DNA of 64,000 nt from Drosophila persimilis (lineage: Eukaryota; Arthropoda; Insecta; Diptera; Drosophilidae): contig NW_020825346.1 of the NCBI RefSeq assembly GCF_003286085.1, positions 1,178,001 through 1,242,000 of the forward strand, in the 5' to 3' direction. Within the stretch, counting starts at the first letter, position 1. Every line of letters begins with the position of its first letter. The position numbers and the translations under genes are program-made. Of this stretch, positions 32,464-46,068 are shown in pieces. The notes under the pieces are model-generated. The model worked only from the letters and a program-made list of their open reading frames with translations. It did no database searches and was not told the DNA's origin.

Positions 32464-35400
32464 ACTCCCTCCTAGGACTTTATGCCTACGGTATGCAAAG
32501 CAGTGTCCGCACAGTCGGTCGCTGCCACAGCCACTGCCCCAACCACAGGGCACAGCCCAAGCCCCAGCTACATGTGTTTTACATGAATTTTAAATGATAT
32601 GTTAAATAAAAATGCGCAGCTAAACAGCCCAAGGCCCCGCCGACCAGGAACAACAGCTCGGACAAGAGGAACAGGAACAGAAACAGAAACAACGGCAACC
32701 ACACAGTGACTGCGACGAGTGCGTGGACACCATGCACAGCACAGCACAGCACAGATACACACACGCAGGGATTCAAGGCACTCATGAACAGTGGTCCACA
32801 AAGAAGGAATATTTAAGAACTGTGTGTGATCCCAAAACTAATGAAAAACCTTATATCAAAAGTTTTGTGAGGCCCCAATAAACTACCATATCATACCATC
32901 AGCTGTTTCGATGGAAACTCGAGAGCTCCCACGAGCAGAATATTCGTTAAAGTATTTGAAATAATGATAGTTATTCAATTTGAATGCTCGTTTGCTCCAC
33001 TGTGCCGGCTGGTGGGCGAGGGCGAGGGCGAGGGACCTGGTGTAAAGCCTGGTCAAAAACTATGCAAAGTTTATGCGAATCTAAAATATTTGCACTAGGC
33101 ATGCGCATGCGCAGCAAACTCAATTGTTCAAATACATTTATATATATCTTAAATGCAGGCAAAAAAAGGAAAAGGAAAAGCCCAAAGCACCCATGTGGCT
33201 GGGGAAAAAGGGGAGAAAACTGGGCGCTGCTGCTGCAGCCGACGGCAGAGTCCGAGTCGGAGTCGGAGTGGGACTTGGACCTGGAGTCTTGGATGCCGCT
33301 GCCTCCTGATGCTATCAATTCAAAGTCAAATGGGGGGACAACAAAACAAATCGGCGCTGCATCTATAATGAGCCAGAGCCAGGCTCAAAGCCAGAGACAG
33401 ACCCAGGCCCAGGCCCGACCAAGGCAGGGCAGCCAGCCCCAAGACGGAATTGATGAGAGCAGGAGACCATATGGCCAACGGGCCCGGGCCCAGGCCCAGG
33501 CCGGGCCAAAGTTTTGACTTGCATGTGCCTCATTGAGTTGTACTTCTGCAGCCACTCCTGCCACTCCTGCCCCCCGTCCTGCCTGTCCAGCTCTCGGCCC
33601 AGGCACGACCAGCTATAGGGACACCCACCCAACACACGAACGCATTGCCCTGGGCCAGCCAAGTGGATCGCATTATTCCAGTTCTTAGTCGAAGTCGGAG
33701 TCGGAGCTGGAGTCCATGTCCAAGTCCCCTCTCCTCTCGTACTGATTGCAAAAATTGTTGAATGCCGCACAATTGAATCCGGTCGCGGGTCCATAAATGT
33801 CTTTATTATGATCCTGAGTAGTTTAGTCCAATTTGTAGACAAGAACTAACCAACTGGAATCTAAGCCATGGATGGGACACATGTTATGGACAGTTCGATA
33901 GAGTTATGGGTGCTCTGGGATTAACCAAAAATGTCTAGGGGATGTCTTGGTTAAGGGGCTGCTTGAGGTATGTGTGGTTTATAGAACTGAGTATTGGATT
34001 CGTTCATCTGTATACCGTTTAGACCTATAGGTTGACCCATATGTATATAAGTATATCTCCCGATGATCAGTAGGCCATTCACATCATCTGATACAGATAA
34101 GGAGTGCTTATTGGGCGATTTTTAGCTGGTACCCCTGGGATCACTGTACGAAAAATTGATAGAAATCCCAATCACAAGAGCAAAAAAAGGCCAGTGTAGC
34201 CACACAATTGATTTTGATCTAATCGACCACTCTGTGGGTCATCCCACCACCACCATCTTCCATCTAAAGGAGCCGAAACTGGAGGCAAATAACTGTGCCA
34301 ACACCCGACTGGGCCGCCGACACCTACAATGGCAAGGGGCAAAAGATAGATCCAGACACAAAGGCGAAACGAGAACCAGAACCAGAGAGCCACACAACCA
34401 GAGACAGAGCTAGAGCCAGAACAAAGGACGGAGAGTTAAGGAGGGAGACGAGACGAGACGAGACAAGGCAAATCAGGCATTAAATTGCTCATGTGGCCGA
34501 CAATTTCTTTAAACACAGAGCTGGTGGAGCGGCGGTTGAGTTGGTAATAGAAAAGGATTTGACTCGATTGAACACCCGAATTTGCAATTTTCGAGTTAGG
34601 CCTCGTTGCGCCCCCATATCGTGGGGGCGGGGCGAGGCAAACTGCCTCGAAAAAATGGTGGGCGGTGAGCTGAAATTATAGCTTAAGCCCAAGCAAGTGG
34701 AAGAGGCAGACAGACAGAAGGTTTTTTTTTGGGGCCATCTCCTGGCTAAAGCACTTAACACGTCAACACGGTCGCTGGCGCTGTTTTCCCAAGCTAAAAG
34801 AAAATCCAAAGAAGAACGCTTCCCCGTTCGAGGGGATTTGATTGAGGGATATACGACGATTGGTTACTCTACAGCCGAGGCACAAAGAGGCATAAGATAG
34901 CTGCAAGATTGAGGAGCAGATGGCAGACTCCCCCAGTTCCTCGAGCAAGATATCTTAACAATCGAATGATGGCCCATCCCTAACAATACTTCTTCCACAT
35001 ACTCAAAATATCTATATCCCAGACGTCAGAAAAAACAAACGAAAATGTTCTGAATGTTCTGCAATTCGCAAAGAGATGTTATGTTTTGCTCTACCTCAAT
35101 CAGGCAGTAAAGAAAAAGGAAGGAACACTTTCCACTCCCAATCCCAATGGAGCATTTCGCCTTCACACACCTCCATCTGTTCCTCCTCCACTGGCGTTCT
35201 GTTCTGCTGGGGCATATCGATAAAAACAATGTTGGGGTATTTTCCTTATACTGACATGATTACCCAGCTTACCAGCTGCCGATGCCGCTGTCGAATGGTT
35301 GATTGTAGGTGCAAGAGTTCGGCAGTTGGATTGGAAGCCAAGAGCTGGGCAGCTGGCAGCTAGGAGCTAGGAGCTTAGAGCTAGGAGACTGGGACTGGGA

Positions 35401-35599
35401 CTGCGACTGCTCGCATGTTCAATGCCCATATAGATCGATAAGATTGCACAAGATTGTGTCCAGGGGGAAGCGGAGGCTGGTTAGCCTATCTATGTATCGA
35501 TTATAATCTATTTTGGCAGAAATCGATCGTGATCGATTATGCCGAGTTGCGAGGTTAAGTGGGAAAACTGCACCAATGCGTAGCACCAATACCTGGGGG

Positions 35600-35607
35600 T
35601 ATATAAG
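35600..35607 (+). promoter_or_regulatory. TATA box of the Mic10-like gene
   Basis: TATATAAG about 150 bases upstream of the ATG at 35749, correctly oriented. Confidence 0.55.
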
Positions 35608-35748
35608 TTGAAACTGAATCAAAATCTCTAGTATCCCATGAGGTTTTTGTTGAACCATATTTCTATCCAAATTCACTTTCTGCTCTACAATTTCAAACGT
35701 TTAGATCGAAACAATTAGAGAAAATACAACAAAAAGCGAGAGAGAAAG

Positions 35749-35988
35749 ATGTCTTCTTCCTGCTCCGACGATAGTAATCGTGAAAGCCTTGGTCGTTGCG
35801 TGTGCGATGTTATTGTTAAGGCAGCTGGGGGCATGGTGATTGGTGCCGGCGTCTCCCTGTGGTTCTTGCGGCGTCGTCGTTGGCCGGTCTGGATGGGAGC
35901 AGGATTCGGCGTTGGACTGGCCTGTCGGAACTGTGAGAAGGACATGAAGGCGTTGAAGTGGGGCGTGCTTCACCCTCCCTCTGACTGA
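35749..35988 (+). CDS. Mic10-like MICOS subunit paralogue
   Basis: Intronless, 79 residues. Mic10 is the small inner-membrane protein that bends cristae junctions in the MICOS complex of mitochondria. Seen: a hydrophilic N-terminus (about 1-22), a first hydrophobic segment AAGGMVIGAGVSLWF, a basic loop RRRRWP, and a second segment with a G-x-G-x-G-x-G motif (GAGFGVGLA), then CRNCEKDM. The loop, the Trp-Pro and the second Gly motif are hallmarks of Mic10. The Gly motif in the first segment is degenerate. Length is near that of the family. The gene has its own TATA box and AATAAA at 36113-36118. Flies carry several Mic10 duplicates, so this is more likely a paralogue than the main gene. Neighbours are non-coding for about 10 kb either side. 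Confidence 0.8.
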   Translation: MSSSCSDDSNRESLGRCVCDVIVKAAGGMVIGAGVSLWFLRRRRWPVWMGAGFGVGLACRNCEKDMKALKWGVLHPPSD

Positions 35989-36112
35989 ATGGACAGCCAT
36001 CTCTAGCTCGAACCATAGGCCACTTCGGCAAGCCTTGCATTACGCTTGCTATGTGGGCTGTGGCTGGAAGTCGAGATGGTGTCAAAGTTTAGCACTCGGT
36101 TGAGGATCGTCA

Positions 36113-36118
36113 AATAAA
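36113..36118 (+). terminator. Poly(A) signal of the Mic10-like gene
   Basis: AATAAA about 125 bases after the stop codon, followed closely by a second one in AAAATAAATTG. Confidence 0.6.
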
Positions 36119-39100
36119 AAATAAATTGAAGAGTAATGGTGTTAGTTCTGTGCTTGGCTTGGAGAAGGTAATAGGGTACTAGAGATCAGATGGAGAAGAT
36201 TTGTACTAAATTAAATTAATATAGTTAATTATCAGAGTTCTGTGATAAAGCTGCTAGTAATGAATGATCCAGCGATTATCAATACAAAAAGAAAACCCAA
36301 AACTTTCGGATTCAACATACAAAATCATCGAAAAATGATCAGTAAGCGATTGAGTGCGATCAGTAATTAGCAATATATTCGCTATTAATCGCTTCGATCA
36401 TTGATGGCCAATTGCCTGGCACTGGCACTCGACACCTATTTTGCACAAACTCATTTCAGCTTTCAGCTCTTTCATGTTCACCGATCGATCGGCACTCCAA
36501 TCGGTGGATCGTTCAAGGGCTCTAAGCCCGAGGCTGAGGCCGCATAAATGCAATCGCCATCTCGCCTAATCCCGTTGCAGGCCTGGTGCTAATGCGACAA
36601 GTCCACAAAAAAGTGTTCAGCTTTCAGGCCAGGTTAAGCAGAGCTATATCCAGAGCCAGAGCAAGAGCCAGAGCCAGAACCAGCTTCTTGGAAAGGCCTG
36701 GACACAGGCAAAAGCAGAGAGCAGAAATGCGAAGCGAAAATCCCGATGCATTGGCAGTGATATGGCAGTCGAAGGCAGCGCATCGCATCGAATTCAGTTC
36801 GCTTCCGAGGCACTACAGTGGGCACCGCACAATCTCTCCATCGACTCTTGACCACAGAGACCCAGAGTCAGAGCCACAGTAAGAGTCGAAGAGTCGGGGC
36901 TGGAGATTGTGTAGCACGGTCAGCAATTATAATATATACAAAATCCATTGTGGTTCACAGGTCAAATGTAGAAATTGAGATAAATCTGGACAGACAGAGA
37001 GAGAGGTATAGACGGCGAGCTAGAGGCTGGATTTGGTTCATTGGCAGCTTTGCACGTTGTCCATCGTCCTCGTCTGCGTCCTCGTCTTCATCGTCATCGA
37101 CATCGTCATCGTCGATCAATGCTCGGCCTGTAGCGCCGCATCCCATGCCTATCAAGATATGGGGCCTGGCTTATTGAGGCTTCCCTCTGCCGATTCGAAC
37201 GGCAATCGTGATCGACTCGAACTCCGTCCAATGGCTTCCTCCATTGGCCCCAGAATTCGGCAGCAATTTTTCTTCTTTTCGTTCGTTTTTTGCCATTTTA
37301 CTCGTACCTCCGCCGCCTAGGCATACACGATATCCGATGCGGCGACAGATTCGTTTTGGGAGCTACGCAGTCACCAGGCCCCAGCCCCAGCCCCAGCCTC
37401 AGCCTCCCTGTTTAGAGATGAGTAAAATGTGAGTTTGGTTCGATTCGGTTCGGTTCCCTCGTAAGTTCTTGGGTTGTAGTTCGTTCTTAGCATATGGCAC
37501 CATTTAAGAACTGTTTTGGTCAGTGCAAGTGCTGAATGGAAATGCGGAAGTTTAAGTAATTCCATATACGAGTATCTATCTATACATATAAGTATATATA
37601 AGTATAAAGTCGAACCCGAAATACATATATTCCCAGTTTATTGTAGAGTTCTCTTAAATACAGTTTAAAGTGTGATTTGAAAAATTCCTGGGGATTCCTG
37701 ACTTTATATGGTACTTCTTCCACCACTTCCACTCTTCTATGTCTGCGAACTGGTTCCAGGAGTCAAGCTCCATCGCCCAGCCCTATCCATGACCAATTGT
37801 TGGCTTCAGGCACACACACACACAGGAATAGGAGTGCCTCCTCGTAGAGACGACACCGAGGCCTAGACCCTGTACCGTCCCGGCCATGGCATTGCACTCG
37901 AAGCTCTCTCGGTCTCCACGTTTAATAAGCAATTTTGATTTGGAGCAGATTATGTGACGACCGAACGAGCGGCAAGGACTGGGGAATGGCATCGGTTGCA
38001 TGCCACGCTGCCGCTACGGCTGCTGCCTGGCTACTGCGCTGAGGAGGCAGAGAATGGAGGAGACTCCACTCTTCGACTTGGACTTGCACTTGACTTTGTC
38101 GCTGACCCGCGCAAAGATTTTTAACTTCAACTTGTTGCCGTTCCTCCTCTCTGCGGGCTTTGCGGGCTTTGCTCTGGGGTCCCGGGCCTTGGCCCGATGC
38201 TGATACTGTTTACATGGAACTTGTACTGATTGCTTCTAGTCATGCCCCCGATTTGGAGATTTTCAATTTGGTGATAAGCTCTCGGAAGCCCAGGCTCAGC
38301 TCATTTTCGTTGGAATTGCTTGAATTTTTATTGAATTTTAATTGGTCGATGAAGGCCTCAAAGGATGTCCCTTCTCATCTGCCTTGGGTTCAACTTTGAA
38401 CCTGAGGAAAACCTTAAGCCCAACATGTGCCTGATGCACAGGGCAGGCCCTAGCCGTACCGTACCCCTTACCCCTTGCCCCTTGGCCATCCCCCGCACAG
38501 CAAACCGAAATGGGAAAGGTTCCCAAGAAAATTTAGATCAATTTTCCTAATTTACTTGAGCTTCAGCGATTGCGTGTTGTGGCGTGAAAAACGGCACTTG
38601 AAAAGAGGTGGAGCGGGGGTTGAATAGGCGAAGGAATTCCTTCACCGCAGAAACCCCAGAAGAGAAGCCTCTTTCCGAGATGGAGATGGAGGAGAAGCAG
38701 GAGCAGGAGGAGGAGGTGCAGGCAAAGAAAAATAAATCACGACTCAAGTTTCGAAAGCGCGAAACTGTTACCAAAGCACTTAAACTTAAATTGGCCAAAG
38801 CGACGACTCTCGGCCAACATTCATGGAACATGGTAAGCTGAGAGGCAGCTCTGAGAGGCAGCTCTGCTCTCCGCTGATCTACTCGTAGCAGAGATGCCAC
38901 CACCAGATGCAGTGGCGGAGGCAGGCTTCAGTGCTGGAAGTATGGAAGGGGGCGAGGGCGGGGGGCTCAGTTCTAAATTAGAAATAGTGTAGATAGATAC
39001 GCCAATAGAATTTATAGCGACTCGACTCTCTTCGGGCCAGCGACTCTGACTGCGTTCGCGTTCTTTCTGCGTTCCGTCGTCATGATCATGCCCTGGTCAG

Positions 39101-39483
39101 GTTAATTTTGGGCACGACCATGGGCCATGTTGCCATGTAGCCATGTGGATGACGATGACGATGATGATGGCAACGCACGAAGGAAGGTACTCCTACTTCT
39201 GTTGCTACATCTACTCGGCGGAGGAGGCTCAAGAAACGTGCTCATGGATCGCAGCTTAAGTTTAATGGAACCAATTGAAGATATTTTGTGGGCAAGTGAT
39301 AAAGTCGTATGCCCAGTTGGTGGGTGCCTTCTCCTGGCCCTCTCCGATCATGGCCTGTTGTTGCATTTTCCATCAACAACTCGGAGTTCCAAGTTGCAGC
39401 TCAGCTGGCACCGCTTGCACCGCTTGCACCGCTCCACGAACCCATTAAATGATGCGTAAGCCCAACGTGATCATGCGTCAGAG

Positions 39484-39486
<3 letters not shown>

Positions 39487-39522
<36 letters not shown>
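39487..39522 (+). repeat. (GGCT)n microsatellite
   Basis: About nine tandem GGCT units. Confidence 0.9.
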
Positions 39523-39523
<1 letters not shown>

Positions 39524-42235
39524 TGCAGACTGTGCTGGCTGGAAGATCACACGATGCTGATACGCAGAGAGGAACCAAACCCAGCGAGAAATCAGCGTGA
39601 AAATTGCCCACTGCCAGAGAGTGAACCCTGCCTCCTACCCATCCCCCTCCTCATCCCCCTCCCCCCTGGCCATCCACATCGCTGAGTTATGTGAAAATTG
39701 CGGAAGAATTTCGTGCGGCGGCTTGTTAGTGGAAGTGCAAGAAGGAAGGAAACCCCGAACCAAAGCAAACTCCGACTAAACTAAAGTAAACCAACATTGA
39801 GCCAAGTCCACAGCCAATTGGCCAGCAATCAGCATCGGTGAGGGGGTGAGAGCGTGAGTAATAGAAGGATTGGGAAGTGGGAAGTGGGTTAGGGTAATTC
39901 CCCTAAACACACACAAATTTTTGCTGCCCCTTTCCACAGGTCATGTGCACAGAATCTTTTGAAAATTGTACGATCCATGTTCAAGATGCATTGCTTTTGG
40001 GTTACATCGATAGCAGACATAGATTATTTTAAATATAGCGGTTTTAAGAAGAAATAGTTCCATTTTTATGTGACTATTTTTTGGGCCCGAGTCGCGACGC
40101 TTCGAGCCCAATATCGATAAGTTCTGAGCCGATTAGATAGATGGATGACATCTGATACACGATGAATGCTTGTATTCTTATAAAAAGCATCTTGTGTGCC
40201 CACTGGAAAACTCTTGGTCGAGATCTCGATTTGAGAATGAAATGTGAACCATCTAAGATATGATCGGTTCATTTTTGTGATCATTTCGAATATTCGAATC
40301 CATTTGCTTAAACTCTTCTTTGATTTCTTTGGTTTTCGATCATATTTTGCTTTACTCAGAGAAGATCTCTGCCATTTGTGAATATCTGAATATCTTGTCT
40401 AATGTTGGTCTCAAACTCAAATGTATTCCGACCTCCCTTGTTCTCCGCTGATGTTGCTGCTGTTGCTGGTGGCTGTTTGTGACGTCACGCTTCCGCTGCC
40501 AGCCAATCAATCAAAGGGCCGTCAGCTTCAGCTTCATCGTCTTTGTCTTCCACTTCCACTTCCACTTCGACTGTTCCACTGTCTTCTTCTTGGAGTTGCA
40601 AGGGCCTGCCGTCTGCGGCTTTCCTTATTTATTTTGGCTCATTTTTACGCTTTATGCACTGGCACCCGTTCCCGTCCTACCCCAACCTGCTACCACCACC
40701 TACTGACAACCCATCGCCCTCTGCGGCCCTTCCACCTAACCCTCCCCGGACCGACCCGACCCCGACCCCGACCCCATTCCCGACCCGTTCTTTTTTCTAT
40801 TTTTTGTGTGTGTTGTGTTTTGTGTGTGTTTTCCGTGTGTTTTCTGTGTTTCTGTCTTCTTTCTTCGCTGTCTTTGTCTGCCTCCGCGCTGTTGGCCATT
40901 AAATTTGATACCCACTTATTTGGCCAATAAAATTAACCTACCTCAACTTGTTTGGCCTTCATCATAAAGGTAGAAGAGGCCACAGACACAGGCACAGACA
41001 CAGAGCAGGAAGACAGGGGGAGGGACTTGGCCTGGCTCAAGTATTTGGTCTCTGCTCTTGGCCATAATGCCGGACATGTGTGCAAGTGCGTGTCCGTCTG
41101 TCTGCCGGTGTGTGTGTGTGTGAGTCTGCTTTGTAGATGGTAGCTGGTTGCTCAACAAATCAGCAGCAGCACATACTTGAGAGGCAAACAGTACCCATAC
41201 ATACCCAATATCCCCACAAACGATAAGGTATTGATCAAGTTCTGTCTGCATATGATTGGGCATATTTTTGGAGCATTTATTCTATGGAAACTCTCAATGT
41301 TAATCTCTGGCAACCTTCTGCGATTTTCTTTCACGTCTCCAGTAGTGCTAGCGGGTTCCCCAGTCGATTCCTCCTCGGCATTCGCCCCTGCCAACAACAC
41401 TTTAATCATTTTGATGGCGAGAGGTGAAACGCATCGAGCGCGCAAATAAATTAGCGGCCGCAAAGTGTTGACATTTATTGTCAAGCCAAGCCCCAAAAAA
41501 AGAAACAGAAACCGAAACCGAAACGGAATTCCCCAGCACTTGCAACAAGATACGCGTCGCACGTTGCACGTTGCACGTTGCCGCACGCTGTTGGTCAATT
41601 TCAATTTATTGCAACAAGTGACAATCGGTTTAAATGTGAACGAGGGGGCAGGAAAAGGAGCCCCCAAACGCGAAGGCGAACGCGAAGGCGAATGTGAATG
41701 GGAATGGAAATGGGAATGGACATACGTTCGAGGAGGAGCTGAAAAGGGGGATCAGATGGAGTCGGAGCCAGAGCCGGTGCCGAAGGCAGTCCAGGGACTC
41801 CTCTTTAATTGGTCATTGGCCAAAGGGAAGTGACGCGAAACACGTCTAAATTGTCGCCCCTTTTATAGTTTCAATTCGATTCGATTCGGATTCAGATCGT
41901 TTCAGATGCGTTTCAGGGCAATTTAGCTGCGATTTGGTTTTTGGATGGCGATTGAATTCAGTTCTGGGCTTATTGGGAGCCATTGGGAGCTCGTTTGCCA
42001 TCATTGTCAAGGGCGTCCGTCGTGTGCCGCTACTGTTTGCGACTGTCTCTCAGAATGTCTCTTCGAATGACACCCCAAGGAATGGCCCTACGAGAAATAA
42101 TAAACTTGAACTTTCGTCACCGGTTCGGCTGGAGAGTGAGATTGAATGGGAGATGTCTTCTCTGTGAAGAATCTCCCTCTCACTTAGGTATTCCTCATTC
42201 ATTTTCTATATATTATCTCTCTATTATAAAAAAAA

Positions 42236-42345
42236 CTGTTTTGGGTCGTCGTCGTGGCCCGGAGCAAGCGAAGCGAGTGAGCCTGGGGTTGGCGTACCTG
42301 CGAAGCGAGTGCGCGGGAGGTCTTCCCCCCGAGTATTTCATTATG
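42236..42345. other. Possible decayed transposon fragment
   Basis: A GC-rich island (AGCAAGCGAAGCGAGTGAGC, repeated in part 40 bases later) in AT-rich DNA. Its GCGAAGCGAG core also occurs, inverted, near 5670-5690. This looks like a shared dispersed repeat, perhaps Helitron-derived, but I cannot identify it. Confidence 0.25.
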
Positions 42346-43829
42346 TATGTCCATTTGTTGGGAGATTTTTACCAAAAAGGATCAAAAATATCATTAATTC
42401 TTTGTAGATTCTTTCTTCAGATTCCACTTGTTCCTTTTCGGCTTTCTTTTCTTCTTTCTTCTGGTCAACTTAACCTTTCTGCACCTGTTTCCTGTGTGCT
42501 TCTTAGTATCTTCTTCTAATTCCTTTTCTGCTTTCTTTTATCTGCGTTTTATTTCTTAGTTCTTCTCTGACCAGCTCTCTCGCTTTGTCTTTCTCTCTCT
42601 CTTTCTATCTATCTATCTTTCTCTCTCTGTTCAGCGAGGCGCAACGGCAAAATGCTTGCAACAAGCTCCCCTGCTCCCAAATTTGGGCCGAACGCGTTGC
42701 AAGTTGCCAGTTTCAAGGCAATTAAAATTTTGCACCAAACAGGGGCCTTCTCTGCTTCTCTCCTACTATCTCTCTCGCTCTTTCTGCGTCCGTCTATCTC
42801 TTTCTCTGCGGCTTGTCTCCTTGTCTTTCTCGAGGCTTCTCTCTGCCTAAATAAGTCAAGTGTTGCGCCGACAACACCAACGGCAACGGCAACGGCACCG
42901 GCAACAAGAACCACCACAAAGTGGCAGCCAAATGGGCGTATGAAATGCAATTAAATTAAATTTGCAGTTGCAAGTGTCCATGAGGGGCAAGAAGGCGGAG
43001 TCCGGGCCGAGCAGTTCCTCGGGGGAGGGGCACAGACGCAGACACAGGCACAGGCACAGACAGGGGCTGAAGCAGTGTCAGTGGCATAGATGGGGACTGG
43101 GACTGGGCCAGGAGCGGTTCCGCAACCTGTCATAATGGTCAATGTCAATTTCACATAATTAACATTTAATTGAAAAGTTTAAACAAAAAAAAAGGCGCGT
43201 GCATCAAAGGGATTGAGAGGGAGGAGCTGGAAAGGGTTGACAGAGCAGGACAAGGCAGTAGATACATAGGTGGTCGTGGTATGGGGGGGTCGAATCCTTC
43301 TGAACCTATTGGTTCACCTCTATTGAGGACATCCAACTGGCAGGCATTTCTGGGAGGATATGAGGCCATCAAATGCTCCTTTCAAATGATTCTTTCAGAC
43401 TAGTAAAAACTATCCTGCACCTTTGGATATCCCAAAGCCTGTTACGCGCTGATCCCAGGCAGAGACGCAGCCCGACCGAGGGGCGCTGCCGCATGACTCC
43501 CGACGCTTATAACCGAGCCGTTCGCTTACATGCAGAACGGATAGGATTTAGACTAATACTCGGGGAAATTAGAGCCTGCTTATAATATATTCCCAGCTCC
43601 CAAAAACTACTACTAGCACTGTTTTCATTCTCTTCCTCTGTTCCTGTGTCCTTCTCGCTCTATCTGCATCTTCATCTGTCTCTGGCTAGTATTTTCTTTC
43701 GGTTTGGCTTCGCTTGTCGGTGGGCTTTGTACCCAGCATGCCGCAGCAGTTCCCTCAGTCTATTGAAATGTCCGTCAAGGGCCCTCCAAAATGTTTTATA
43801 GCCAATTATAGTTGTCAATGTATTTCAAT

Positions 43830-43855
43830 TGTGTGTGTGTGTGTGTGTGTGTGTG
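43830..43855 (+). repeat. (GT)n microsatellite
   Basis: About 13 uninterrupted GT units. Confidence 0.9.
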
Positions 43856-44032
43856 GCAGGAGGCAGCTTGCGATTATGCCACGGTTTCGCATGGGCTTTC
43901 AGTCTACGAATGAGTCCCCATGGCTAGCCTTTCGATAACGACTGATAAGAGGCCTCAGAGCCCATTCAGCCACCCACCCACTGACAGGCCATGTGTGAGC
44001 CTCTCTCTCTCAAACACGCCCACAGCCCCCTG

Positions 44033-44052
44033 CTCTCTCTCTCTCTCTCTCT
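44033..44052 (+). repeat. (CT)n microsatellite
   Basis: About ten uninterrupted CT units. Confidence 0.85.
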
Positions 44053-46068
44053 GATTTTAAAAGGTTTTCCATGTTTGAACGATAAAATGGCAAAAAATTG
44101 AATAACTGACAGAGTCAAGGGAGAGAGGGTATCATGGAGAGCTGGTGGCGTAAGGGAAGGGAGGGGAGGGAAGCGGTGTTCCGATTTGGTAAATCGATAG
44201 CCTATGCTCTGGCATATGGCATATGGGATATGGGGAGCGGGAAAATCCAAATCAGCGAAGCTTAAAAACAAAGCGGCAAAAGTCAGGCCATGGATTAACT
44301 CGCATTTTCGCGCGTTTCTTGGCAGCTTAAGAAGACACCACCCCCCCCCACCCCCCCACCATCGAATACCCCACCATCCAACCGAATGCCCCTGACAGCT
44401 GGAAGAAACCACTTTGGATCTTGAGCCACCACCAGCACCACTTTGTTTACAGAAATTATGCAAAGCATGCAATTGCTTTAATTTTTCGACTTCTTTTTTG
44501 CGGAACCCTTCCGAAAGGTTTTCTTTTCTTTTTTTTTTGGGTCAACTTTGGATGCCCTTACAGAGGATGGCACTACGAATTTTAGAGAGTTTTAAAGATG
44601 TGGCTATATGTAGAAAATCAGGTCAAATCTTCTCTGAAAATTCTACAAGAATATTTGGGCTTATGTATGTATCCGTAAGGGTATGTAATGTTTCGGCTCT
44701 CATGAGTAGCCCTTGTTTCTGTTAAGTAATAAATTTAATGTCTGGCTTGGGGGAGGGGGGAACGGAAGGCCGAAGAATCTGGGTATGGCCTGGGTATGCA
44801 GCAGGCAGCAGGCAGCAGGTGGGAGAAGGAGTGGAGTCCAGGCTAACTGCTAGCCCCCAGGCCATTGGCAATGCCTCACTGACCCAGGTAAGAGGCGGGA
44901 GAAAAGGTAACAGGGAGACAGAGAGACGGAGAGAGAGCAGGAAAGATAAGCCTTGACTTTTGAGGGTTTCATTTCTTTGTTTCAGTTTGTTTTTTCCCCA
45001 GCCCTTTGGCATGCCTCTCCCGATACCGAACCCCGAGCAGTACGAAATGTGTGTTCCAAATTGAAAACAGGTCACACAAAACTATTATTTTTTTCTCCAG
45101 AGGAATTCTTTGGGATTGCAAGAATATGTGAATGCGGAAAAAGTCCTTCGAATAGTTGAGCTCCAGAGGCGATAAGGCCTTTAAACTTCATTCGATATAC
45201 CTTAATTGCTTCTTCACTCAAGCAATATTAATCATTGATTGAGAATTAAATTTAAGGCTGGGAAAATCGTGTGCGTATTCCCCTCTGGGGTCCCCAAACT
45301 TAGAAGGCGGCATATTATAGCGCGACTTGGTTCCCCTTGACTCTCGACTGCACAAGAACAACAAAAGTTATGCTACAATTCATGCGTGAAACTTGAAACT
45401 GCTCTGCCTCTCCATGCCCCAAAAGCCCATATGGAACCCGGCTGTCGCATGATACGAGTCTGAGAAAACCGCAAGCCAAGGGTGGGAAATGGAAATAGAG
45501 CTTCTAAATGGTCCATGACATCGACTGAGACCACCTGAACTGAAAACCACCATCTTATGCACTGAACAGCGAAAATGTATAAATATGTTACAACATATTT
45601 TAATTAAATATTTAAGTATTATTGCACGTAATAAAATGCGGAAATAAAATCAGAAATTAAAAATTTTAAATTTCTTACTTTTATTTCGGCATTCTCTTCT
45701 CGTTCGGTCTTGAATGTAAAGTAACGAGTAAGGGTAACGACTAGATCAGCTGTTTATTGTTATATAATGGTTTATTTGATTCCCCTGTTTGTATTAAGGT
45801 GTATTTCCATATCAGGACTAGAATTAATATAGTTTAAATATATCACAAATGATGTGCACCAAAGCACTCCCCAATAGCTATAAGAAAACACCTTTCCTAT
45901 TTTTATACACAACTCCCCTTCGATCCTATCCGATTTGAATCAAAAGTCACAGGCAGCACTAGCTTTAAAATCATATAGACCCCAGGATCCATTCGAAAAC
46001 ACACACGTTAGACGATTGGGAAAAAAAAAATTCAAACAGAAAAAAGTCATAGTGAGATTGCGTACAGA

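Larger units (their letters stand above)
23525..35599. other. 12-kb gene-poor region with simple repeats
   Basis: No coding region I can support. Open frames such as 25783-26199 (minus), 27831-28172 (minus) and 31571-32029 (plus) show no recognisable domain. The region holds a 24-bp perfect palindrome (27419-27442), a GATGAT run (29737-29758), a strong G-quadruplex candidate (30634-30676), a 16-bp minisatellite (31337-31409) and a CT-rich run (32430-32463). It could be intronic or regulatory DNA of a gene extending beyond what I can recognise. Confidence 0.45.
36130..46068. other. 10-kb gene-poor region with simple repeats
   Basis: No coding region I can support. Leu/Pro-rich frames such as 40421-40930 (plus) are translations of CT-rich DNA. 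The 38608-38841 frame (plus) is a Glu/Lys-rich translation of GAG-rich DNA. It contains a GGCT run (39487-39522), a GT run (43830-43855), CT runs (44033-44052 and around 42590-42625) and a perfect CRE-type TGACGTCA at 40480-40487. Confidence 0.45.

Noticed and set aside
38608..38841. 77-codon plus-strand Glu/Lys-rich frame
   Set aside because: GAG/AAG-rich low-complexity DNA without promoter, homology or conserved features visible.
40421..40930. 169-codon plus-strand frame beginning with a hydrophobic stretch
   Set aside because: Translation of CT-rich and TGTGTT-rich simple DNA; extreme Leu/Pro/Cys content and no family resemblance.
43280..43330. GGTCGAATCC string suggesting a tRNA T-arm
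   Set aside because: No acceptor stem, anticodon arm or A/B box arrangement could be built around it.
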